Under the pieces are notes generated by a model that did not search any database, was not told the DNA's origin, and saw only the letters and a list, made by a program, of their open reading frames with translations. Made by a program: the position numbers and the translations under genes. Below are positions 1 to 8,274 of a stretch of 36,686 nucleotides of DNA, piece by piece (position 1 is the stretch's first letter; each line of letters begins with the position of its first letter). The DNA lies in contig CAJXMP010000009.1 in the NCBI GenBank assembly GCA_913056515.1, positions 1 through 36,686 of the forward strand, given 5' to 3'. The stretch comes from an uncultured Lewinella sp. Its GTDB lineage: Bacteria; Bacteroidota; Bacteroidia; Chitinophagales; Saprospiraceae.

Positions 1-2
1 TG

Positions 3-536
3 CATTTATTCTCGGTCTTCCCAGTGTATTTAAAGGAGGTATGGATGTTAAAAGAACATCAAGTTGGTATGCTAATGGGCTTAAATGGAGCTATTATTGT
101 ATTGTATGAAATGCCTTTAGTAGCTGAACTATCGAATCCTAAAAAATATCGACCACTAAATGTGATTGCAATAGGGGTATTTATGATTGGTATATCCTAT
201 ATGGTATTTAATTGGATTGGGTGGATAGGCGTATTACTTATTTCAACCTTGTTTGTAACATTTGGAGAAATTTTATTCATGCCTTTTTCAAATACTTGGG
301 CACTTAATTGGGCGCCCAAGGCTCGGTCTGGTAGGTATATGTCCTGGTTTTCTATGGTATATTCCTTAGCGCATATTATTTCTCCTAGTTTAGGAATGGG
401 AGTGGCTGATCGATATGGATTTGATGTACTATGGTATGTTCTTGGAGGCTTGTGCTTTATTGCTGGCATAGGGTATTTGAGCTTGAAGCGCTCCAAACGT
501 GTGCAATTGGTTGAAAAGCATAGTTTGCATATTTAA
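3..536 (+). CDS. MFS transporter, C-terminal part (5' end outside the window)
   Basis: Reading frame is open to the window edge (HLFSVFPVYLKEVWM...). Several hydrophobic TM segments and an MFS-like C-terminal half (ADRYGFDVLWYVLGGLCFIAGIGYLSLKRSKR). Confidence 0.75.
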   Translation, partial: HLFSVFPVYLKEVWMLKEHQVGMLMGLNGAIIVLYEMPLVAELSNPKKYRPLNVIAIGVFMIGISYMVFNWIGWIGVLLISTLFVTFGEILFMPFSNTWALNWAPKARSGRYMSWFSMVYSLAHIISPSLGMGVADRYGFDVLWYVLGGLCFIAGIGYLSLKRSKRVQLVEKHSLHI

Positions 537-2149
537 TAGATCATCTTAGAAGAAAGGGTAAGCCGATCTTGAAGGATAAAGTCGGCTGCTCTTTCTGCTA
601 TCATCATTACAGGAGCTTGCGTATTACCTCGAATAATTTTTGGCATTACAGAAGCATCTGCTACTCTAAGCTTGCTGACTCCTTGGACCCTAAGTTTTTG
701 ATCAACCACTGAATCAAATCCAAGTCCCATTTTACAGGTGCCTACAGGGTGGTATAGCGTTTGAATAAAGGTCTTCAAGAAATCCATAATTTCATCTGGA
801 TTTTCTAGTTTTTTAGTTGGATATTTTTGCTTAACGATATGCTTTTTCAATGGGCTAGCATGCAGGATATCCTGTACTTTTAGGAATCCCTTTACGATAA
901 CTTCTTGATCCTGCTCATCAGATAAATAATTAGGATCTATTAATAGTTGAGACCGTAGTGATTTTGTTTTGAGTCGAACGGTTCCTCTACTTTTAGGTTG
1001 TAAGTGGCAAGCACCTAAGGTCATTCCTTTGTAGTTACCTAGGTCTAATAGTCCGTGTTTGATAAAGTTGGCTGGTGCAAAAAGTAATTGTAAATCTGCA
1101 GCAGGTAAACTGGAATCGGATTTAACAAACGCACCCGCTTCTGCAATGTTAGAAGTCAAGGGTCCCCTATTGAAAAGCAGGTATTGCATGAGGGGAGTGA
1201 TAACTGCAGGAAATTGATCCATGCCATCATAACTATGTTTGCTATTGGTCTCTACATTGATGCCAAAGGCCAAATGATCCTGTAGGTTATTACCGACTTC
1301 TGGGCTGTCATAAACTACATCTATACCTAAATCATTGAGGTGTTTGGCAGGTCCAACTCCAGATCGAAGTAAGATTTGAGCGCTACCAAATGTCCCTGCG
1401 CAAAGGATGATTTCTCTCCTTGCCTTAGCTTTGGTTTGCTTACCATTTAAATTGAAGCTGACTTGTGAGGCGACGTTATCTTTGAAGATTATTTTATTAA
1501 CATGCGCACTGGTTATAACCGTTAAATTTTTTCTATTGAGTATGGGTTTTAGAAAGGCATCATATACCGAGTGCCTACTTCCATTTTTTTGAAAGACATG
1601 GTATGGACCAACACCAAGTTGCTCTTTTCCATTGAAGTCATTATTTAAAGCAATGCCTTGTTCTTGGGCTGCTGCAATAAAATCCTTAGTTAAGGGATTT
1701 GATGTTCGTAATTTACTGATGAACTGTTCACCTCCTTTTTGGTGATAAGAGCTTTCTACAGCGGTATTGTTTATCCCTTTGATAAAGTAAGGTAATACTT
1801 TGTCGTAAGACCATAAGTGATTGCCAAGTTCTTGCCAATCTTGATAGTCTTGTTGAGCACCTCGAATATAAATCATTGCATTGAGCTGCGTGCAGCCCCC
1901 AAGGACCTTGCCCCTTGGTTGGTACATTTTTCTATTCTTTACATGCTTTTGAGGGACTGTTTTATAATTCCAGTCATATCGTGTTTTGAAGAGTTGATTG
2001 AAGCTTGCTGGAATTTTAAACTTGGCATTATCAGGTTGTTTACCACTTTCAAGAAGCAATACTTCATTGGCAGGATTTTTGGACAATCGATTGGCTAGAA
2101 TACATGCTGCTGTACCTCCTCCAATTATGATGTAATCCGTAGTAAGCAT
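533..2149 (-). CDS. GMC family oxidoreductase (choline dehydrogenase-like flavoprotein)
   Basis: N-terminal FAD-binding YIIIGGGTAACILANRLS; GMC signature-like GKVLGGCTQLNAMIYIRG; C-terminal LYHPVGTCKMG...RVADASVMPKIIRGNTQAPVMMIAERAAD. Confidence 0.93.
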   Translation of the reverse strand: MLTTDYIIIGGGTAACILANRLSKNPANEVLLLESGKQPDNAKFKIPASFNQLFKTRYDWNYKTVPQKHVKNRKMYQPRGKVLGGCTQLNAMIYIRGAQQDYQDWQELGNHLWSYDKVLPYFIKGINNTAVESSYHQKGGEQFISKLRTSNPLTKDFIAAAQEQGIALNNDFNGKEQLGVGPYHVFQKNGSRHSVYDAFLKPILNRKNLTVITSAHVNKIIFKDNVASQVSFNLNGKQTKAKARREIILCAGTFGSAQILLRSGVGPAKHLNDLGIDVVYDSPEVGNNLQDHLAFGINVETNSKHSYDGMDQFPAVITPLMQYLLFNRGPLTSNIAEAGAFVKSDSSLPAADLQLLFAPANFIKHGLLDLGNYKGMTLGACHLQPKSRGTVRLKTKSLRSQLLIDPNYLSDEQDQEVIVKGFLKVQDILHASPLKKHIVKQKYPTKKLENPDEIMDFLKTFIQTLYHPVGTCKMGLGFDSVVDQKLRVQGVSKLRVADASVMPKIIRGNTQAPVMMIAERAADFILQDRLTLSSKMIY

Positions 2150-2267
2150 ACCTTAAAATATGAGTTGTTTTCGAGTACAGATTAATATACTGAAAAATAA
2201 TCAGTTCTAAATGGAATTCTGAGGAAACAATTTTTATCAAAAGGTTTTTTATTAATTGAAAACCTCT

Positions 2268-2275
2268 TATATTTG
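2268..2275 (+). promoter_or_regulatory. Bacteroidota-type -7 promoter box (TATATTTG) upstream of rpmE2
   Basis: Exact match to TAnnTTTG about 30 nt upstream of the L31 start; no clear -33 TTG at the usual spacing. Confidence 0.5.
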
Positions 2276-2304
2276 CAGTCCGAATCAGAAAAGTATTAAT
2301 TGCA

Positions 2305-2571
2305 ATGAAAAAAGATATACACCCACAGGAATATCGTACAGTGATCTTTAAAGATCTATCAAATGACGTGTCATTTATGTCCAAGTCATGTGCGAATACA
2401 AAGGATACAATTGTTTGGGAGGATGGAAATGAATATCCTTTGATCAAGTTGGAAATTTCAAGCGCTTCACACCCGTTCTTTACAGGTAAGATGAAGTTCG
2501 TAGATACGGCTGGTCGTATTGATAAATTCAACAAGAAATTTGCTAAGTTCGCGAAAAAAGGCGCTAACTAA
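2305..2571 (+). CDS. rpmE2: 50S ribosomal protein L31 type B
   Basis: [21 protein letters not shown]...[25 protein letters not shown] is characteristic of zinc-independent L31B. Confidence 0.96.
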   Translation: MKKDIHPQEYRTVIFKDLSNDVSFMSKSCANTKDTIVWEDGNEYPLIKLEISSASHPFFTGKMKFVDTAGRIDKFNKKFAKFAKKGAN

Positions 2572-2598
2572 TAGACTTTTAATTTTTTGTTGCAAAAG

Positions 2599-2638
2599 AA
2601 GTTCCAAAAACCGATTCGGTCCTTGGAACTTTTTTTTT
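2599..2638 (+). terminator. Rho-independent terminator after rpmE2
   Basis: AAGTTCCAA-aa-ACCG-att-CGGT-cc-TTGGAACTT followed by a T-tract. Confidence 0.85.
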
Positions 2639-2683
2639 GGGTATAGGTTTCCATTTATAGACTGATAGAACCAATCCGTATTT

Positions 2684-3901
2684 ATGAAAAACATCATTTT
2701 ATTTGATAGTCTGAACCGTGACCAGTTATTACCTCTAACCTTTTTGAAGCCTATTTGCGAGCTTCGAGTAGGTATACTTACCATTAGAGAAAAGTGGGAA
2801 AAACTTTTGGATACGCAGGCAGCATTTATTACTCAAGATTATTTGAGTGATAAATACAGCATACAGGTTTCAGGTGACAATTTGGTCATCAATGGATCCA
2901 TTTTGCCGGATCAAGAATTGTTGACTGCCATTGACTTATTGAGTTATGGGGAGGCATTAATCTCAGGCGATGCACTGATTGCTGCTAGATTAGACCGAGC
3001 GCAATTTGAAGAATTGGTTCACACGGATGATGTTAATGATTTAATGGGGATTGAGTATAGTGGTTCACTACAAAGCTTAGACCATCCAGAGGATATTTTC
3101 TTGAAGAATGCAGAACAGATAGCATTTGACTTTGAGCTACTAACCGATGGCAGGAAATCTCAAGCTTTAAGCGATACGAATACGGTTCTTGGTACTCATC
3201 CAATATTCATAGAGGAAGGCGCAAGTGTGGAATGCACTGTGCTAAATGCTAGTGATGGACCTATCTATATTGGAAAGCACGCAACGGTTATGGAGGGATC
3301 ATTTATTCGGGGTTCTTTTGCCATATGTGAACATGCCACTATCAAAATGGGTGCAAAGATATACAGTGGGACTACCGTAGGACCTCATTGTAAAGTGGGT
3401 GGTGAAGTCAATAACACGGTATTTCAGGCCTATTCAAATAAAGGGCATGATGGGTTTATTGGCAATTCTGTGGTTGGCGAATGGTGTAATATAGGGGCGG
3501 ATACCAATATCTCCAACTTGAAAAATAATTATGCACCAGTAAAATTGTGGTCATATACTGATCAACGATTTCGTCCTACCGGTTTACAATTTTGTGGTTT
3601 GATTCTTGGAGATCATTCTAAATGCGGCATCAATACTATGTTTAATACCGGTACTGTTGTGGGTGTTTCTGCAAATATTTTTGGTGCTAATTTCCCTAGG
3701 AACTTTATACCTTCATTTTCTTGGGGAGGTGCAGCAGGTATGAAAACCTTTACGATCAATAAGGCACTCGAAACAGCTGAAGCCATGATGAATAGGAGAG
3801 GTGTTGCACTGTCTGATTTAGATAGGGCTATAATGACTCACGTGTTTGAGCAGGATGCTAGTTTTAGAACATGGGAACCTTCAAAAAGCTCGGTTAATTA
3901 A
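2684..3901 (+). CDS. GlmU-related putative sugar nucleotidyltransferase with left-handed beta-helix
   Basis: N-terminal ILFDSLNRDQLLPLTFLKPICELRVGILTIREKW; hexapeptide-repeat-like C-terminal half (GKHATVMEGSFIRG..., IGNSVVGEWCNIGADTN). Matches the Bacteroidota GlmU-like family. Confidence 0.85.
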   Translation: MKNIILFDSLNRDQLLPLTFLKPICELRVGILTIREKWEKLLDTQAAFITQDYLSDKYSIQVSGDNLVINGSILPDQELLTAIDLLSYGEALISGDALIAARLDRAQFEELVHTDDVNDLMGIEYSGSLQSLDHPEDIFLKNAEQIAFDFELLTDGRKSQALSDTNTVLGTHPIFIEEGASVECTVLNASDGPIYIGKHATVMEGSFIRGSFAICEHATIKMGAKIYSGTTVGPHCKVGGEVNNTVFQAYSNKGHDGFIGNSVVGEWCNIGADTNISNLKNNYAPVKLWSYTDQRFRPTGLQFCGLILGDHSKCGINTMFNTGTVVGVSANIFGANFPRNFIPSFSWGGAAGMKTFTINKALETAEAMMNRRGVALSDLDRAIMTHVFEQDASFRTWEPSKSSVN

Positions 3902-3904
3902 GCC

Positions 3905-4582
3905 ATGCGTATACCTACTTGGAAAAAGTATCTAAGTTATCTTTTCGAACAACATATCGAAACCATAGAGGGTGAGCTTAATCCTTCCTTACATGTAACA
4001 TGTATAAATGGACGCTTACAATTGTCCACAGACTCAGCCGTGTATAGTTTTGATGATTTATACGATAACTTTTATTCCGCTTTTGAACAAATTGACTGGA
4101 ACAAATGGCAGCCCAAAGAGACCTTAATTCTTGGACTTGGATTAGGTTCTGTGCCTTATATGCTAGAAAATAATTTTGGGGTTTCGACTCACTATACAGC
4201 CATAGAACTAGATGAAGCAGTGATTTATCTGGCAGAAAAGTATAGACTCCATGAGCTACAGTCGCCAATTCAATGTGTAGCTACAGACGCCGCTGTTTTT
4301 GTTCAGCTGTGTTCAACTCAATTCGATCTAATTATAATAGATGTATTTGTAGATGACCAGATTCCAGCATCTATCTTAGATGCTAATTTCATGGAATCTA
4401 TTTCCAAGTTACTCACGGATAAGGGACTCGTCCTTTTTAATCATATGGCTATGGATGCTGTCCAAAAAGTAAAAGCGAAATCTTATTTGGAAACGGTTAT
4501 GCAACCCATTTTTCCACAAGCATCCATTATTCAGACTAGAAACAACTTTATTTTAACCAATCATAAGCATGCCTTTAAATGA
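3905..4582 (+). CDS. Spermidine synthase-like SAM-dependent methyltransferase
   Basis: TLILGLGLGSVPYMLENNFGVSTHYTAIELDEAVIYLAEKY and DLIIIDVFVDDQIPASIL resemble the spermidine synthase-like Rossmann fold. Confidence 0.7.
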   Translation: MRIPTWKKYLSYLFEQHIETIEGELNPSLHVTCINGRLQLSTDSAVYSFDDLYDNFYSAFEQIDWNKWQPKETLILGLGLGSVPYMLENNFGVSTHYTAIELDEAVIYLAEKYRLHELQSPIQCVATDAAVFVQLCSTQFDLIIIDVFVDDQIPASILDANFMESISKLLTDKGLVLFNHMAMDAVQKVKAKSYLETVMQPIFPQASIIQTRNNFILTNHKHAFK

Positions 4583-5103
4583 GATATTTATACGCACCAA
4601 AATTAGTATTAGCTCTGTTGTTAATGGCATTTGGTCTTTTTTCCTTTAGCCAAGGTCTGCAGTTGATGGGATTTATGATGTTTGGAATGGCCCTTGTATC
4701 TATGCTTGCACACTTGGTTTTTGGTCAAGTTTTTGGCGCATATAAAGCCATAGCCCAGGAGCGAAAAGTAAAGGCAATTCGGCAATTAAATGCTACCTTT
4801 TCACCTAATCTATTGGTAGGGATGCATCGGTCTTATTATTGGTTAACTTGGTCTATTATCCATGCTCAAAATAAACAGTTTGAACAGTCGGAGCATTGTT
4901 TGATAAAGGCTGTGGAAATTGGTAAAATGCGCAAGCGAGATCAGATTATGGCATTAGTTAATTTGGCTCAAGTTTTTATATCTAGAGGACAATTCAAGGA
5001 AGGGCAAACCTACTTAACTCAGTTGGAAACTTTTGAAATAACAGATTTGCGTATCAAGGAATTGGTTCAAGGGTTAAATCAAAAAATCATTTCTTCTAAC
5101 TGA
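4579..5103 (+). CDS. Membrane protein with two N-terminal TM helices and a TPR-like C-terminal region
   Basis: Overlaps the upstream stop (ATGA). Hydrophobic N-terminus; helical repeat-like C-terminus (SEHCLIKAVEIGKMRKRDQIMALVNLAQVFISRGQFKEGQTYL). Confidence 0.7.
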   Translation: MRYLYAPKLVLALLLMAFGLFSFSQGLQLMGFMMFGMALVSMLAHLVFGQVFGAYKAIAQERKVKAIRQLNATFSPNLLVGMHRSYYWLTWSIIHAQNKQFEQSEHCLIKAVEIGKMRKRDQIMALVNLAQVFISRGQFKEGQTYLTQLETFEITDLRIKELVQGLNQKIISSN

Positions 5104-5110
5104 GCCTTGC

Positions 5111-5143
5111 TTTGTGGTTTTAGCGTTTAGTTTATTATTTTTG
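5111..5143 (+). promoter_or_regulatory. Bacteroidota-type promoter TTTG-N21-TATTTTTG
   Basis: TTTG at 5111-5114 and TATTTTTG at 5136-5143, just upstream of the ORF at 5157. Confidence 0.6.
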
Positions 5144-5156
5144 AAAAAAAAAGCAC

Positions 5157-5768
5157 ATGTTTAAGATTAATATTTACCTGAAATTTGCCGCTATAGTTAT
5201 AGGTATTCTTGGAGGAACAGCTTTGAGTATTGCGTGGGGTTTCTGGTATGGTTTTCCATTTATTTTAATTGGAGTTGTGGCATTAGTGAGCTATTTGTTA
5301 TTGGGGACGGTTCAGACGGCAGCAGAATTAATGCAGGTAGAAGATATTGACGGATGTGATCAACGCTTGAATTTGACTTTTTTCCCAAGGTTGTTGTTTT
5401 CTGCGAACAGAGCCTATTATTATATGTTAAAGGGAACCATTGCACAGCAGAGAGGTGATAAGCAAAGTTCGGATCAATATCTAAAAGCAGCTCAAGGCAT
5501 TAAGATGCCTTCTGATAATGAGCGTGCGATGCTAGAAATGCAATTACTTAGCCAAGCAGCAGCGCGTAATAATATGGCTCAAGTAAAAAATCACCTTCGA
5601 AACTTGAAAAAGTTTAATGTGACGGAAGAGCAATTAGCAGAACAGATTAGACAAGTGGAACGAGATATGAAGATGTTTAGTCAATCTAGAGGACATGCTA
5701 TGGGGGCAAGTAAAAAACAAATGCGTCAACCAGGTGGTGGAAAACGCCGCAGGCCTAAGATGCGCTAG
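5157..5768 (+). CDS. Membrane protein with TPR-like C-terminal region, paralogous to the upstream ORF
   Basis: Two N-terminal TM segments; QRLNLTFFPRLLFSANRAYYYMLKGTIAQQRGDKQSSDQYLKAA aligns by eye with RQLNATFSPNLLVGMHRSYYWLTWSIIHAQNKQFEQSEHCLIKA of the ORF at 4579-5103. Confidence 0.7.
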   Translation: MFKINIYLKFAAIVIGILGGTALSIAWGFWYGFPFILIGVVALVSYLLLGTVQTAAELMQVEDIDGCDQRLNLTFFPRLLFSANRAYYYMLKGTIAQQRGDKQSSDQYLKAAQGIKMPSDNERAMLEMQLLSQAAARNNMAQVKNHLRNLKKFNVTEEQLAEQIRQVERDMKMFSQSRGHAMGASKKQMRQPGGGKRRRPKMR

Positions 5769-5773
5769 AAATA

Positions 5774-5807
5774 AAAAAGCCATGGATTATTTCCATGGCT
5801 TTTTTTT
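5774..5807. terminator. Bidirectional terminator between convergent genes
   Basis: AAAAAGCCATGGA-ttatt-TCCATGGCTTTTTTTT. Confidence 0.9.
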
Positions 5808-7923
5808 ATGCAATATTAAATCCTGAAGGCCAGTCCTTTTGTGGAGCAACAAAGGATAATTCTCCTTTAGCATTCTCTGCCATCAGAATCATACCTTGAG
5901 ATTCTACACCTCTAATTTTACGCGGTTCAAGATTAATCAATAGCGCGACTTCTTGACCAATGATATCCTCAGGTTCGTAGTATTCAGCGATACCAGATAC
6001 AACTGTTCTTTGCTCAAATCCTAAATCAACGGTTAATTGGAGCAATTTCTTAGCTTTTTTTACTTTTTCCGCTGCTACAATTCGAGCTGTTCTGATATCT
6101 AATTTTGTAAAGTCATCAAATGAGATACTAGCTTTTGGCGCAGGATAGTCCTGTTCTTTTTCCGCTTCGAGAATAGCTTCTAGCTTATCTTTTTGAGCCT
6201 GAATTAAGGCTAGTCTAGATTGATCTTTACGGTCATGTATTTTGGCAAAAAGGAGTTCTGGTTCTCCAATTTTATGGCCAGCCTCTAAAATGGGACTTCC
6301 TTGTTGGATCAAGTTGTTGATATGTCTTATTTGGTCCACTCCTGTATAGTCCCAATTCAACATCTTTTTAATTTTCTTAGATGTGAAGGGAATAAAGATT
6401 TCACTGAGTACTGCCAATTGAGTAGCTATCTGCAAACAGTTATAGATACAATCCTTGATAACTTGAGCGTCTGGCTCTGCTTTGAATAGCTTCCAAGGAG
6501 ATACCTCTTGTAAATAGGTGTTACCATGAGAAGAAAGCTCCATAAAGGCTTGAATAGCAAACTTGAAGTTGTATTGTTCAACTTCCTGAATGATTTTTTC
6601 AACCAAACCATTGGCTTTATCTAAAACAGCATTTTTGGTGTTGGTTGGAGTAGGAACGATACCCTCGTAGTATTTATTTGTAAGGACAATCGCTCGGTTC
6701 ATGAAATTACCCAGATTATCTGCTAGTTCTTTATCGTGATAATCAACAAATTCATCCCATTTGAAGTCTGCATCTTTATTCTCAGGCATATTCCTCAATA
6801 AGGCATACCTTAATGCATCTTCTTTGTTTGGAAAATCTTTGAAGGTTTCTAGGTATTCATGTTGTTCTATTCCCCAGCCTTTGGACTTAGAGAATTTTTT
6901 CCCCTCGAAATTTAAGAATTGATTAGCAGGTACATTTACGGGAAGGTTGTAAGATCCATGTGCTTTTAGCATAGCAGGAAATACAATACAGTGAAAAACA
7001 ATATTGTCTTTACCTATAAAATGGACTAATTCAGCATCATCACCTTTCCAATAATCCTCCCAGTTTTTATTGTTATCAGCTGCCCATTGTTTTGTAGCTG
7101 AAATATATCCTATGGGTGCATCAAACCATACATATAGTACTTTACCTGTTCCACGTTCATGCGGTACGCTAATTCCCCAATCCAAATCTCGTGTGATAGC
7201 TCTTGGTTGTAATCCAGCATCTAGCCAAGACATACATTGGCCGTTTACATGATTTCTCCAGGATTTAGGATCATGATGCTTTTGTCCTTCTAGTATGCCT
7301 TCACCTATCCAAGCTCTCAACCATTCCTCATGCTTATCTAATCTAAAGAACCAATGTGTAGTTTCTTTTAAAACAGGTTTACTTCCACTTAATGTAGATA
7401 TTGGATTAATCAATTCAGTCGGGGATAATGTGGATCCACAATTTTCACATTGATCTCCATATGCTTCTTCATATTGACACTTTGGACAGCTTCCTTTGAT
7501 ATAGCGATCAGCTAAAAAAGCGTCGTATTCTTCATCATAATATTGCTCCGAAGTTTTTTCAATAAATTCTCCACCCTTTGCCTCTAAGGTTTTGAAAAAG
7601 TCTTGAGCTGTTTCATGATGAAGTGGTGCACTTGTACGATGATATATATCGAAAGAAATCCCTAGGTCTTTAAAGGTTTGTTTATTGAGATTGTGATAAG
7701 TATCTATGATTTCCTGTGGTGTTTTACCCTCTTTTTTGGGGCGCATGGTAATAGCCGCACCATGCTCGTCAGACCCACAAACAAATACTACATCTTTACC
7801 CATACTCCTTTGAAACCGTGCAAAAATATCTGCAGGCAGATAGGCACCAGCTAAGTGTCCTAAATGCAATGCACCATTGGCATAAGGAAGTGCTGAGGTA
7901 ATAAGTACTTTATTTTTATTCAT
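5806..7923 (-). CDS. metG: Methionyl-tRNA synthetase with C-terminal tRNA-binding domain
   Basis: ALPYANGALHLGHLAGAYLPADIFARF, CPKCQYEEAYGDQCENCG zinc motif, KFSKSKGWGI (KMSKS-like), C-terminal DFTKLDIRTARIVAAEKVKKAKKLLQLTVDLG. Confidence 0.97.
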   Translation of the reverse strand: MNKNKVLITSALPYANGALHLGHLAGAYLPADIFARFQRSMGKDVVFVCGSDEHGAAITMRPKKEGKTPQEIIDTYHNLNKQTFKDLGISFDIYHRTSAPLHHETAQDFFKTLEAKGGEFIEKTSEQYYDEEYDAFLADRYIKGSCPKCQYEEAYGDQCENCGSTLSPTELINPISTLSGSKPVLKETTHWFFRLDKHEEWLRAWIGEGILEGQKHHDPKSWRNHVNGQCMSWLDAGLQPRAITRDLDWGISVPHERGTGKVLYVWFDAPIGYISATKQWAADNNKNWEDYWKGDDAELVHFIGKDNIVFHCIVFPAMLKAHGSYNLPVNVPANQFLNFEGKKFSKSKGWGIEQHEYLETFKDFPNKEDALRYALLRNMPENKDADFKWDEFVDYHDKELADNLGNFMNRAIVLTNKYYEGIVPTPTNTKNAVLDKANGLVEKIIQEVEQYNFKFAIQAFMELSSHGNTYLQEVSPWKLFKAEPDAQVIKDCIYNCLQIATQLAVLSEIFIPFTSKKIKKMLNWDYTGVDQIRHINNLIQQGSPILEAGHKIGEPELLFAKIHDRKDQSRLALIQAQKDKLEAILEAEKEQDYPAPKASISFDDFTKLDIRTARIVAAEKVKKAKKLLQLTVDLGFEQRTVVSGIAEYYEPEDIIGQEVALLINLEPRKIRGVESQGMILMAENAKGELSFVAPQKDWPSGFNIA

Positions 7924-7987
7924 GATTGAATGCGTTTGAGCCTCGAAGATACGAATTATGACCTAAGGTAAGTGAAGAAATGTGCTC

Positions 7988-8023
7988 AAAAAAAACAGGG
8001 TAACTACTGAAGTAGCACCCTGT
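7988..8023 (-). terminator. Minus-strand intrinsic terminator upstream of metG
   Basis: Minus strand reads ACAGGGT-g-CTAC-TTCA-GTAG-tt-ACCCTGT followed by TTTTTTTT. No T-tract on the plus side. Confidence 0.75.
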
Positions 8024-8163
8024 AATAACCCCAAAAAACCAAATGAAAACAATCTACATATATAAAATAAAAAATATGTCTATTTTGAACTATAAAGATA
8101 ATAAGGTAAATATTTATAAAAAATAACCTTATTTAGGTATTATAGTAAAGTGTTGTCTATTCA
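7988..8163 (-). ncRNA. Candidate ~175-nt small RNA or leader transcript
   Basis: Bounded by a minus-strand promoter (8170-8198) and a strong minus-strand terminator (7988-8023). No convincing ORF on the minus strand between them. Not matched to a known family. Confidence 0.35.
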
Positions 8164-8169
8164 ACAATT

Positions 8170-8198
8170 CAAAGGTACATTTTTTTCCTTTCACCAAA
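8170..8198 (-). promoter_or_regulatory. Bacteroidota-type promoter TTTG-N17-TACCTTTG on the minus strand
   Basis: Plus-strand CAAAGGTA at 8170-8177 (reverse complement TACCTTTG) and CAAA at 8195-8198 (TTTG), 17 nt apart. Confidence 0.5.
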
Positions 8199-8274
8199 AA
8201 GAAAAAAATTAATTTATTTGAGTTTTTAAGTCTAGGAATCGCGTAAGTCTTTATATCACAAAATAAAACAAGCC

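Noticed and set aside
197-496. Antisense ORF inside the MFS gene (and similar antisense ORFs inside metG, the RND permease, ettA, etc.)
   Set aside because: Each lies fully inside a strongly supported gene on the opposite strand, has no recognisable motif and shows low-complexity or unnatural composition. These are shadow ORFs.
2064-2534. 156-aa minus-strand ORF spanning the gmc-rpmE2 intergenic region and rpmE2
   Set aside because: Covers the well-supported rpmE2 gene and its promoter; no domain recognised. Most likely spurious.
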